Of a DNA stretch of 64,000 nucleotides, positions 25,101 through 33,424 are shown piece after piece. The stretch lies in NCBI RefSeq assembly GCF_003443675.1, contig NZ_CP031963.1:1635501-1699500 (forward strand), written 5' to 3'. Under the pieces are notes generated by a model. It had not been told where the DNA came from, made no database searches, and was given only the letters and a program-made list of their open reading frames with translations. The position numbers and the translations under genes were made by a program. The number at the start of each line of letters is the position of its first letter. The stretch's first letter is position 1. Origin of the DNA: Aquimarina sp. BL5. GTDB taxonomy: Bacteria > Bacteroidota > Bacteroidia > Flavobacteriales > Flavobacteriaceae.

Positions 25101-25796
25101 TTAAGCGGTTTGTTCATCAATAATTTCCAAAAGTACTTTTGTGGTATCACCTACAACGGATACATCTGTTAAGATATCGTCTTCTAATCGTTGTCCATTA
25201 TATTTAAAGTCGTGTTCTCTACTAGACAGGTCAATATCTACCGTCTTTCCATCTCCATCTTTTGTATTTATAACAAGATAGGCTTTTCCATTTTCCAATT
25301 CTGTGATTTTATTCCCAGATTCATCTTCAAAATGAGCGGATTCGATAATAAGATCTTTTCTTTCCTCCCTTTCCGTAACCGGAGTCGCATCCTCAAAAGG
25401 ATTGCTAGGGTTCCAGTTTTTTTCAAAAATCTGACCACGCACCTTCTGTATCCCAGGTGAGAGTATCAACTCCATTTTTAAGGGACTATTACCTTCTGCA
25501 TTAAATTTTTCTTCTAAATGAACACAATGACAATTGGCAAACTCAAAATCAAACAGCTTGCTGTATCCATCTCGTTTATAAAAACGAACATATCCCTCGT
25601 ACAGGGTGTGTGTAGAAAACATCCAATCATAGAACAATTCATCGTTCTTAGTAGATTCTATAAGTACACTGATTTTGCCACCTTGTATACTCGTTTTAGG
25701 GCGACCATTGGTATCGATCAATTGTCGATACAAAAACGTACTATCCAGTACATTTCGTTCTTCGTCATTAATAAATAGTTTTGCCTGAAAGGCCAT
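25101..25796 (-). CDS. Type VI secretion tube protein TssD (Hcp), extended form, copy 2
   Basis: The ATG at 25796 (MAFQAKLFINDEERNVLDS) is chosen because it aligns with copy 1; an upstream TTG is not conserved. Residues 1 to about 155 are almost identical to copy 1 (a handful of substitutions such as TMYNG/TLYEG). The C-terminal extension is homologous but diverged (YLVINTKDGDGKTVDIDL ... DFKYNG). Identity therefore drops sharply where the payload-proximal part begins. The gene heads a five-gene overlapping operon. Confidence 0.85.
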   Translation of the reverse strand: MAFQAKLFINDEERNVLDSTFLYRQLIDTNGRPKTSIQGGKISVLIESTKNDELFYDWMFSTHTLYEGYVRFYKRDGYSKLFDFEFANCHCVHLEEKFNAEGNSPLKMELILSPGIQKVRGQIFEKNWNPSNPFEDATPVTEREERKDLIIESAHFEDESGNKITELENGKAYLVINTKDGDGKTVDIDLSSREHDFKYNGQRLEDDILTDVSVVGDTTKVLLEIIDEQTA

Positions 25797-25960
25797 AGGC
25801 GTGATAATTTGGTATTCCAGAGATGAAAATATCAAAAATAACGTTCACAAACGCTAACAATGCTTATATTTCGACGTAGCGATATTTTCCCGCGACGAAA
25901 AGTGTACTATTACTACAATGATGCCAACTGTAAGAAGGTTTTTTTAATTTCAAAAATACC
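25797..25960 (-). promoter_or_regulatory. Upstream region of hcp copy 2, conserved with copy 1
   Basis: It aligns with 3975-4130, including the near-palindrome atatttcgacgtagcgatat and the tttcccgcga block. The similarity reaches about 25950. It is a candidate shared promoter/operator for co-expression of the two islands. Confidence 0.5.
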
Positions 25961-26021
25961 AGAATTATTTTGCACCTGTAGCGAATCACTAAAATAAATG
26001 ATAAGCAGCCAGCAAGTTTAA

Positions 26022-26095
26022 TGATAACTTTGTTCAGAACGCATTACTGGTTATATTCGTAACTACATATCATTGTTATGATCAATTATCTAAGC
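26022..26095 (+). repeat. Partial type D repeat
   Basis: The part ctggttatattcgtaactac followed by atatcattgttatgatc matches the right half of the repeats at 30640 and 32477. The left half is missing. Confidence 0.4.
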
Positions 26096-26124
26096 TATAT
26101 TAATCGATAAACAACTTAATTCCA

Positions 26125-27237
26125 ATGGCAACTATTCATGCTTTAGATTTTACAGTAAAGATTGATAAACTTCAAGAATCTGAGTTTGTAGCAAAAACCT
26201 ATTCTGACGAACTATTATCGAATCAAGTACTTTTAGAAATAGAAAAAAATTCATTTACTTCTAATAATATCACTTATGGTGTCGTAGGAGAGCAAATGGA
26301 CTATTGGAAATTTTTCCCAACTCAATCTGGTTACGGAATTATTCCTGCTTGGGGGTTTGCTAATGTTATTATTTCTAACCATCCGGATATACAACTGGGA
26401 CAACGATTTTATGGATACTATCCAATGAGCACTCATTTGTTGGTTACCATTAACAATGTTAGTAGTGAGGGTTTTGTGGATACTACCGAACACCGACAAG
26501 CGCTTCCACCAATTTATAATTTTTATTCTAATACAGAAGAAGACCCTACATTCACTCCAGAAACTGAAGAATTAATTTCTATATTTCGGCCATTATTTGT
26601 TACATCCTTTTTGATTGATGATGCTTTAGCGGATCAGAATTTTTATAATGCTACACAAATAATCCTAACAAGCGCATCCAGTAAAACTGCTCAAGCGCTA
26701 GCATACTTGTTAGCACATAGAAAAAAAGAAAATGGATTGAATTTTACTCTTTTAGGCCTTACTTCACAGAAAAATGTAGAATTTGTAAAACAACTGGGAT
26801 CGTATGATCAAACAATAAGCTACGATGAAATTTCTCGTTTAGCTATTGATAAAGAATCTATCGTTGTAGATTTTACAGGCAACCATAATCTCCAATTCAG
26901 ATTACAAAATTTATTGAGTAATAAACTGGTATACAATTGTCTGGTAGGACTTGTTGATTGGCAAAACTTAGAAGGTGAAAATCCGCTACCAAAAAAAGGA
27001 GAATTTTTCTTTGCTCCTAAACAAGCAAGAAAACGACAAAAGGAATGGGGTTTGGTAAGATTTCAACAAAAAATTGGAGAAGCTTGGTTACAGTTTATAG
27101 ATGCTACGCAATCAATCATTTCAATCAAAGAACACATAGGAACGAAAAGATTAAAACAATTATATTTAGATATGTTACGAGGAAAAATTGACCCAAAAAA
27201 TGGGAATATTGTGCGCTTAAATAAAAAAGAATCATAA
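26125..27237 (+). CDS. DUF2855 family protein (MDR-like fold)
   Basis: The protein of 370 residues matches the DUF2855 pattern: an N-terminal beta domain with SNNITYGVVGEQMDYWKFFP, then IPAWGFANVI and GQRFYGYYPMSTHL. A Rossmann-like segment follows (TQIILTSASSKTAQALAYLL), as in quinone-oxidoreductase-type MDR proteins. The family has no established reaction. It is alone, on the plus strand, between the hcp-2 unit and a membrane AraC regulator. Confidence 0.75.
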   Translation: MATIHALDFTVKIDKLQESEFVAKTYSDELLSNQVLLEIEKNSFTSNNITYGVVGEQMDYWKFFPTQSGYGIIPAWGFANVIISNHPDIQLGQRFYGYYPMSTHLLVTINNVSSEGFVDTTEHRQALPPIYNFYSNTEEDPTFTPETEELISIFRPLFVTSFLIDDALADQNFYNATQIILTSASSKTAQALAYLLAHRKKENGLNFTLLGLTSQKNVEFVKQLGSYDQTISYDEISRLAIDKESIVVDFTGNHNLQFRLQNLLSNKLVYNCLVGLVDWQNLEGENPLPKKGEFFFAPKQARKRQKEWGLVRFQQKIGEAWLQFIDATQSIISIKEHIGTKRLKQLYLDMLRGKIDPKNGNIVRLNKKES

Positions 27238-27485
27238 TTACCCGTTAGGATAGCAGCCCTTATTATTAGAATCGCTGTATGTAACTTTATAAATCTTTAT
27301 CCGTCTTTAATTATTGGATGAATACGATACAAGACTTTGATATCGAAAAGGAAACACTCCCTTTATTCGACAATACTCTAAATATTTTTTTAGAGCCAAA
27401 GTACTTGAAATAGTAAAGTGTATTCTACCCATAGTACAATAACAAAAATGAGTTTTCAATTCTTAAAAAGGGTAAATATTAATTT

Positions 27486-28622
27486 ATGGATTTAATTTTA
27501 GATTTCTTTTTAGTTGGAGGCATCTTCACCATTTCCATAATTATAATCCAATTACTAAGAATAAAAAATAAAGAACTACCTCAGAAAATATTAATTGTAC
27601 TTTTTTTTCTTCTCTTTTTTGTTGCCTTCTTTTTTTACTCATTATTACATGATATTATTTGGCTGATAAGGCTTTTCTTTTTACCTAATGACGTGACTAT
27701 TGTGATAGTAGGCCCCTTATTATTTTTATATGTAAAATCTTTATTCTTAGAAGAAGAAAATTTAGTAAAGAATACATTAGTTCATTTTATACCCGCTTTA
27801 CTATTTGCCATTAGTATTACAATTCCAACAATACTATTCAATACCTTCAGGATAGATGAACTTGCATATACGCATACGGATTGGATTCGCACTATTATAA
27901 GAATTGATAGTCTATATTTTCTGTTGTATTTATTTATATCATTAGGATTACTATCAAAATATAGAAAGCTGACAAAATATAAATATTCGAATCTAACACA
28001 CTATGATTTTAATTGGATTAAGATTATGCTTATGTCAGCTATAGGTATTATTAGTATTGATTTAGGGGTTAAGGTATATGAATCATTTTATGGTGATTTT
28101 ATATGGAATACAGACTTTCTAGTTGTATTAGCTATGATTATTCTAGTTATTTACTTAGGCTATTATGGTGTTAATCAATCTAAAGTATTACTACCTTCTT
28201 TTTTATTAAACAATGAGGTAGCATCTGAAATTAGTAAAACAAAAAACAAAACAATTTCGCCCTCAAAAAAGGAAGCATTCGAAACCTTAAGGAACAAACT
28301 CGAGTTGCTTTTAGATACCGATCAAACCTATTTCGATCAGGATTTAACATTAGGAAAACTAGCACAAAAAATTTCGACAACGGATAAAATACTTTCTACT
28401 ATGCTAAATCAATATATGCATACTACATTCTATGATTTAATAAACAAATATCGTGTGCAAGCTGTAAAAGAAAAAATACATTTAGATACATACAAAAATT
28501 ACAACCTCTTTGGAATTGCTTGCGAATGTGGTTTTAAATCAAGAACCAGTTTTAATAGGATTTTCAAAAAAGAAACTGGACTTTCTCCTTCTGAGTATAA
28601 AAAAAGTATGCTGGAAAGGTAG
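27486..28622 (+). CDS. Membrane-anchored AraC-family transcriptional regulator
   Basis: About seven hydrophobic helices occupy residues 1-230 (for example ILIVLFFLLFFVAFFFY, FLVVLAMIILVIYLGYYG). A C-terminal AraC-type double helix-turn-helix follows at about 285-375 (LTLGKLAQKISTTDKILSTM ... FGIACECGFKSRTSFNRIF, GLSPSEYKK). Such proteins sense a signal through the membrane domain and regulate nearby genes. The likely target is the adjacent secreted protein at 28724, by position only. Confidence 0.85.
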   Translation: MDLILDFFLVGGIFTISIIIIQLLRIKNKELPQKILIVLFFLLFFVAFFFYSLLHDIIWLIRLFFLPNDVTIVIVGPLLFLYVKSLFLEEENLVKNTLVHFIPALLFAISITIPTILFNTFRIDELAYTHTDWIRTIIRIDSLYFLLYLFISLGLLSKYRKLTKYKYSNLTHYDFNWIKIMLMSAIGIISIDLGVKVYESFYGDFIWNTDFLVVLAMIILVIYLGYYGVNQSKVLLPSFLLNNEVASEISKTKNKTISPSKKEAFETLRNKLELLLDTDQTYFDQDLTLGKLAQKISTTDKILSTMLNQYMHTTFYDLINKYRVQAVKEKIHLDTYKNYNLFGIACECGFKSRTSFNRIFKKETGLSPSEYKKSMLER

Positions 28623-28723
28623 CGCTATCTTTTTTAACATATTATAACATACCAATGCTTCTATTGGTCAATCTAAATCCTTATAAATTCATTGATTTGT
28701 GGTCAACTTTATAAAAAGAAACA

Positions 28724-29314
28724 ATGATGAAAAAAATCGTATTGACCTTATTTTTTTGTGTAATTACACTAAGTGCAACATCACAAAATGAAACGGATAA
28801 AAAACAACAATCAAGTGTAGAGAAATCAATTTTCGGTATTCAAACAGGATTTGCTGGATTATGGATTTACAATGAATTTAAACTCTCAAACCAAGTTTCG
28901 TTGCGAACCGAATTAGGTCTAGAAGCTTATGAGAATGATGATTTTTACCCTGATGCCGGTTTCTTGTTGGTAACAACTACTTCCGTAGAACCACGCTGGT
29001 ATTACAACCTCAATACCCGTAGTAATAAATCAAAGCGAATAGATGGTAACAGTGGTAATTTCTTTGCTCTTAAAACTACCTTACGTTTGGATGATCTCCT
29101 TATCGATTTTGGAGGCGATGACAATGCAAGAATAGTATCTAACCTATCTATAATTCCTACTTGGGGGATTAGACGGAATATAGGAAAGCATTTCAACTAT
29201 GAAACCGGAATTGGAGTTGGTTATATTCATTACTTTTCTAAAAATTCTGGATTTGCAAAAGACAAAGGAGAAGCCGCTATAAATATACATCTACGTATCG
29301 GATACAAATTTTAG
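28724..29314 (+). CDS. Secreted/outer-membrane beta-barrel-like protein, 196 aa
   Basis: A signal peptide (MKKIVLTLFFCVITLSATS, the second Met also possible) leads to a chain of amphipathic strands (GLWIYNEFKLSNQVSLRTEL, TTSVEPRWYYNLNTRS) and ends in IHLRIGYKF, a typical outer-membrane barrel terminus with a final Phe. The fold is likely an eight-stranded barrel. It lies 100 bp after the AraC gene. Confidence 0.65.
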   Translation: MMKKIVLTLFFCVITLSATSQNETDKKQQSSVEKSIFGIQTGFAGLWIYNEFKLSNQVSLRTELGLEAYENDDFYPDAGFLLVTTTSVEPRWYYNLNTRSNKSKRIDGNSGNFFALKTTLRLDDLLIDFGGDDNARIVSNLSIIPTWGIRRNIGKHFNYETGIGVGYIHYFSKNSGFAKDKGEAAINIHLRIGYKF

Positions 29315-29431
29315 CTGTAAAAAAGTTATATAATATTTTGCTTTATCTAAATATATAAAAATCTTTAACTCCGAAGTTGGTTTACCCTCATCTATAACAA
29401 TGTCGTCTGGTTAACGGGGGATTGAATAAAA

Positions 29432-29649
29432 TGTCACAATGAGCTTGTCGAAGCATAATTGAAATACAAGGTTTAATTAAACGACATTACATTTTATAGT
29501 TCGTAAAAAATGTATGTGTATGCAGGAAACTGAGCGATGAATACTCATAAGTTTTCCGGTGACTTATTCTAAACACTTTACGGATATGGTTATCTTCGTA
29601 ATTGTATATTATCAATTAATGATTAAACTTCGACAAGCTCAGTGTGACA
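29432..29649. repeat. Inverted-repeat-bounded element of about 218 bp
   Basis: The arms tgtcacaatgagcttgtcga (from 29432) and cttcgacaagctcagtgtga (from 29628) are reverse complements over about 22 bp with one mismatch. A type D repeat fragment (ctttacggatatggttat, about 29575) lies between them. There is no open frame inside. The size and arms suggest a MITE-like element or two opposite copies of an interspersed repeat. Confidence 0.55.
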
Positions 29650-29741
29650 ATGCTGATTTTTTTGAGCATAAATTAAAAATATTGATTCGTGAATGCAAAG
29701 AATTACAATGGGCAGTTAACTAATGTACACATTACCAAAAA

Positions 29742-30488
29742 ATGAGGATACCAAAGATTAAAGGAATTATAGACCGAAGAATTCTTATCAATTATCAGGT
29801 TGATAAGGATGTTCTGGATACTTATTTGCCTGCCCCATTTAAACCTAAATTGGTTAATGGAAAAGGGATAGCAGGTATTTGTTTAATCAGGTTAAAAGAA
29901 ATACGCCCAAAAGGATTGCCAAAACAAATCGGAATAGCATCTGAAAACGGAGCACATAGAATTGCCGTAGAATGGACAGAAGATGGTGAATTAAAAGAAG
30001 GTGTTTATATTCCGAGAAGAGACACCTCATCGAAATTAAATGCAATAGCAGGAGGCACTGTTTTTCCCGGGATTCATCATCATGCCGAGTTTTCTGTTGA
30101 TGAATTAGATGGCAACTACAAAGTCTCTTTTCTTAGTGATGATGAAACTTTCTTATCTATCGAAGCAAGTGAAACTAATAAATGGAATGAAGATAGTGTA
30201 TTCGAAAACCTGAATTGTGTTTCTGACTTTTTCGAGAATGGTTCTGTTGGTTATTCACCCGATAAACTGAATTTTGACGGCTTAGAACTCGTTGCTTATG
30301 ATTGGAAAGTATCTCTCCTGGATGTAAAAAAAGTCCAATCAAGTTTCTTTGAGAATGAAAGCATTTTTCCCAAAGGCTCTGTAAAATTTGACAATGCTCT
30401 TTTAATGAGAGACATCGAACACGAATGGATTGGATTAAAAAAAATAAAGCATCAGAACACGGAATGCTCGATGCAAAAGAATTATTAG
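29742..30488 (+). CDS. DUF2071 family protein, probably frameshifted near its end
   Basis: The sequence matches DUF2071 (YqjF-like, acetoacetate-decarboxylase-like fold): RRILINYQVDKDVLDTYLPA, GIAGICLIRLKEIRP, IPRRDTSSKLNAIAGG, IEHEWIGLKK. Near 30437 the frame enters a run of eight A; one added A would replace the C-terminal KHQNTECSMQKNY by a helical tail ending KELLDKIEEKK with a stop at 30509-30511. The shifted tail looks more natural, and a small gene starts 2 bp after it. Whether this is an indel in the strain or a read error cannot be told. Confidence 0.75.
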   Translation: MRIPKIKGIIDRRILINYQVDKDVLDTYLPAPFKPKLVNGKGIAGICLIRLKEIRPKGLPKQIGIASENGAHRIAVEWTEDGELKEGVYIPRRDTSSKLNAIAGGTVFPGIHHHAEFSVDELDGNYKVSFLSDDETFLSIEASETNKWNEDSVFENLNCVSDFFENGSVGYSPDKLNFDGLELVAYDWKVSLLDVKKVQSSFFENESIFPKGSVKFDNALLMRDIEHEWIGLKKIKHQNTECSMQKNY

Positions 30489-30513
30489 ATAAAATCGAAG
30501 AAAAAAAATAAAT

Positions 30514-30639
30514 ATGATTTTGAATATTTTCAAATGGATCTTGATCATCTTATTCTTTCCTATTTCTTTAATATTTGTGGCATACTATCGACAGAAAAAA
30601 GCTAAAAAAGATTATTGGAATAAAGAAACAACTGAATAA
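30514..30639 (+). CDS. Small membrane protein, 41 aa
   Basis: The ATG at 30514 opens a frame with one strong hydrophobic helix (FKWILIILFFPISLIFVAYY) followed by a lysine-rich tail (RQKKAKKDYWNKETTE). It starts 2 bp after the stop of the frame-corrected DUF2071 gene, so the two are probably translationally coupled. It may be a membrane partner. No family is recognised. Confidence 0.5.
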   Translation: MILNIFKWILIILFFPISLIFVAYYRQKKAKKDYWNKETTE

Positions 30640-30760
30640 AAAACTACTCATAACAATCTATCTTGTGTAAACTTCCTTTAGTTATGCAAAACACTTTTAC
30701 GGATACGGTTATATTTGTGACTGTATATCATTTTTAGCAAATGTAAAGAAGAGGCGTTAT
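30640..30760 (+). repeat. Type D intergenic repeat, copy 1
   Basis: It runs from aaaaactactcataacaatc to gcaaatgtaaagaag, and includes aaaacacttttacggatacg. It is nearly identical to 32477-32594. The right end (tatatcatttttagcaaatg) resembles the attC-like right ends with the gtt changed to ttt. Confidence 0.6.
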
Positions 30761-30887
30761 AAACATTTTGTAATAGTAATCGCCATTCTAAAAGTCGTAA
30801 ATCGATTGTGAGAATTTTAAAAATGTGACACTAGTAATCATCGCTTTGCTCGAGCAACTTTTAAAAGTACTGGTTATAAAAAAGCTA

Positions 30888-31045
30888 GTGAAATAACACG
30901 ATATATTTGATCATAACAATTATATCATTCTTCATATTGCTATGGTGGAATGCCTTCAGAAAGTGAAAGCTAGCAATCAATTCGCATAAAAATCAAAAAA
31001 TTAGGTAACATTTTGCTCTGTTGTGACACAAATATTAAAAGTCAT
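30888..31045 (+). repeat. attC-like intergenic repeat, type A, copy 4
   Basis: The blocks gaaagctagcaatcaattcg and taggtaacattttgctctgt match the type A copies at 9784, 10553 and 15516. The left core is aaataac and the right end is aaatattaaaagtcatgcaa. This shows that the same repeat family occurs 14 kb beyond the main array. Confidence 0.6.
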
Positions 31046-31066
31046 GCAACAGCAAAAAAACTCGAA

Positions 31067-32479
31067 ATGCTACAAAAACCAACTAAACTAATTGTAATCA
31101 TATTTTTAAGCTTATTAACAAAAATTTCTTATGGCCAGAAATCAAATACCTTGGAAAAGCCAAAAGTAGATGAACGTATCGAAATCCTAAGTATCGTTTT
31201 CCGACTTGCAGAGAGTAAAGAATACAGTTCTGAAATTTTTAAACTTTATACTGACAAAATTGGAAGGCATTATAATTCATTTAAAGATCACGAAATTATT
31301 CAGTTCGTCAAAAAATTAAGGAAGGAAAACGGAGTTGGATACGACGCGGTTATGACTATGGCTATTCATCTTGATGACCAACTGAATCCATTGGTAGAAT
31401 TTACAGATATAGTACCAGAATCTCGTTGGGGTAAAGACAATTCATACGAATTTGTAAGACTTTTAAAAAAATTCTATAAAGATAGTAACAGCAAAGAATT
31501 CTTTAAAGAAAATCAAAACCTGTTTAAACAAGTTAGAGAACGTTTCCTTCCAATTTATGAACATCTGGAAATAGAATGGTACAAAAACTTTTATGGAAAA
31601 GAACCTAACGAGGAATTCATAATAATTAGCGGGCTTGGAAACGGAGGTGGTAATTATGGCCCTTCAATTAATTTCCCGAATGGTAAAAGGCAAGTTTATG
31701 CCATTATGGGAACTTGGAAAACAGACAGTTTAGGAATGGCTAATTTTACAATTAATGACTACTTCCCAACGCTACTTCACGAATTCAATCATTCATTTAT
31801 AAATTATATTTTAGAAAAAAATGAAGAACCGTTCAGAACAAATGGTGAAATTATATATGATGCAGTTAAAGAAAAAATGAACATTGGTAGCTACAATAAT
31901 TGGCAAACTATGTTCAACGAAGCCTTGGTAAGAGCGTCCGTAATTAAATATATGAAAGATAATAATTTCTCAGAAAAAGAAATTAGTAAAGAGATTAATG
32001 AACAATTAAATAGAGGGTTTCTTTGGATTGAAGAACTGGCATCTGAACTTGATAAATATGATCAAAGTAGGGAAAAATACCCAACATTAGAAAGTTATTT
32101 CCCTGAACTTATAAAAGCTTACAGAACTTATGCAATACATATAAATGAGCTCGTTGCAAAAAATGAAATTGATAAACCACGGTTTCTTTCGTTGAACGAA
32201 TTTACAAATGGAGATACAAATGTCAATTCTTCAGTGAAACAAATAACTATAAATTTCGATAAGCCTTTTGCTGGAGTTAATTTTATTAGACCTACTGATG
32301 ATGGAGGAACCTTTCCAAACTTCACAAATATGACGTATGCAGATGATCAAAAATCTGTAACTCTAGAATGGTCCTTAGAAGCAAACAAAGAATATAAATT
32401 TATTTTAATTGGATTATCACCTAAATCATCTGAAGGGAATTCTAATGAAGATTATCTAATTAAATTCAAAACTAAATAA
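31067..32479 (+). CDS. Secreted DUF4932-type metallopeptidase-like protein
   Basis: The ATG at 31067 is chosen; an earlier start at 31013 lies in the repeat. A signal peptide (LIVIIFLSLLTKISYGQ) precedes a DUF4932-like domain containing the zincin motif HEFNH (YFPTLLHEFNHSFINYIL) and upstream IISGLGNGGGNYGPSINF. The C-terminal 100 residues form an Ig-like beta domain (QITINFDKPFAGVNFIRP). A periplasmic or surface protease is likely. It forms a cassette between a type A and a type D repeat. Confidence 0.75.
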   Translation: MLQKPTKLIVIIFLSLLTKISYGQKSNTLEKPKVDERIEILSIVFRLAESKEYSSEIFKLYTDKIGRHYNSFKDHEIIQFVKKLRKENGVGYDAVMTMAIHLDDQLNPLVEFTDIVPESRWGKDNSYEFVRLLKKFYKDSNSKEFFKENQNLFKQVRERFLPIYEHLEIEWYKNFYGKEPNEEFIIISGLGNGGGNYGPSINFPNGKRQVYAIMGTWKTDSLGMANFTINDYFPTLLHEFNHSFINYILEKNEEPFRTNGEIIYDAVKEKMNIGSYNNWQTMFNEALVRASVIKYMKDNNFSEKEISKEINEQLNRGFLWIEELASELDKYDQSREKYPTLESYFPELIKAYRTYAIHINELVAKNEIDKPRFLSLNEFTNGDTNVNSSVKQITINFDKPFAGVNFIRPTDDGGTFPNFTNMTYADDQKSVTLEWSLEANKEYKFILIGLSPKSSEGNSNEDYLIKFKTK

Positions 32480-32594
32480 AAAACTACTCACAATAATCTA
32501 TCTATCTTGCGTAAAGTTCCTATAGTTACGCAAAACACTTTTACGGATATGATTATATTCATGATTGTATATCATTATTAGCAAATGTAAAGAA
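32477..32594 (+). repeat. Type D intergenic repeat, copy 2
   Basis: It is nearly identical to 30640-30760 over its whole length (aaaaactactcacaataatc ... cacttttacggatatgatta ... ttagcaaatgtaaagaa). It ends exactly at the start of the next gene. Confidence 0.6.
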
Positions 32595-33077
32595 ATGTTA
32601 GAAAGTCTATTCGCCGAAAACAAAAAAGCTGCTAAAGAAACTAGGATTCATTATTCAAAATCCAATGGTATATTCTATATGGTATTTTCTATCTTATTTT
32701 TGGGTTTTGGAATCTATGCCTTTTTTTATTTAAGCTACTTCATAGGTATTGGATTCATTGCGATATCAGTTTATGGAATAAGAGAGAATCGTAAACTTAT
32801 AAAAGATAGAAGTGTTCAGCTTATACTCTCTGAAGAAGGCATCACCTATAAAGAAACTCGCATCAAAAGTTGGTCAGAAATAAAAGACGAGCATATCATT
32901 TTTGAACCTTCACCCACAGGAAGAAAATCACAATACTACCTGAGTTATAATCACAGAAACAGGAACGAGAAAATACTCATAAACGAACTCGATATAAGTC
33001 CGCAAAGAGTTGAATATCTTCTGAAAATATATAGAAAGCGGAATGAGAAAAAATTAAAACACTTCACTAAAACATAA
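32595..33077 (+). CDS. Membrane protein with PH-like C-terminal domain, 160 aa
   Basis: The ATG at 32595 is chosen because earlier in-frame starts lie in the repeat. Two membrane helices (IFYMVFSILFLGFGIYAFFY, FIGIGFIAISVYGI) are followed by a beta-rich cytosolic part (VQLILSEEGITYKETRIKSW, SEIKDEHIIFEP) like bacterial PH/YcxB-type domains. Function is unknown. It is the last unit of the second cassette stretch. Confidence 0.6.
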   Translation: MLESLFAENKKAAKETRIHYSKSNGIFYMVFSILFLGFGIYAFFYLSYFIGIGFIAISVYGIRENRKLIKDRSVQLILSEEGITYKETRIKSWSEIKDEHIIFEPSPTGRKSQYYLSYNHRNRNEKILINELDISPQRVEYLLKIYRKRNEKKLKHFTKT

Positions 33078-33309
33078 TTCTAATTATAATAGCTTATAAA
33101 TTTTACAACTACCTATTATAAATACTTTGTAGGATACAAGCTATTTTTGAGGATCTCAAATTCATCAACTTCACAAAAGCGACAATTCTTCAATTTGTTC
33201 ATAATACTAGATAGTAAAATTGGAAATATCCCCATATTTTTCTATTCAATAATTATATTTAAGCATCGAAATTTACAGATTTCAGTTAGTTAAATAGTTA
33301 AAAAAGTGC

Positions 33310-33370
33310 TTTTTATCGATAAAAAGTTGTTTTTTATCGTAAAAATTGTAAATTACGGCAAACCCGTAAT
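33310..33370. promoter_or_regulatory. Palindromes and hairpin upstream of outer-membrane protein gene
   Basis: A perfect 16-bp palindrome (tttttatcgataaaaa, 33310-33325) is followed by a near copy (tttttatcgtaaaaa, about 33331-33345) and a hairpin (attacgg/ccgtaat, 33352-33358 and 33364-33370). Two similar palindromes about 20 bp apart suggest a dimeric repressor site. The rest of 33078-33424 holds no gene I can see. Confidence 0.45.
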
Positions 33371-33424
33371 GTTTTTGATTTAAAAGTTAATAATCTACAT
33401 ACTAACCTAATACCATATGATAAT

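Noticed and set aside
725..25796. Calling a complete type VI secretion locus
   Set aside because: Only Hcp/TssD and linked payload genes are present; no TssB/C sheath, baseplate, membrane complex or ClpV gene is visible.
33310..33345. Palindromes read as a replication origin or CRISPR-like repeat
   Set aside because: There are only two, with no spacers, no DnaA-box cluster and no replication gene nearby.
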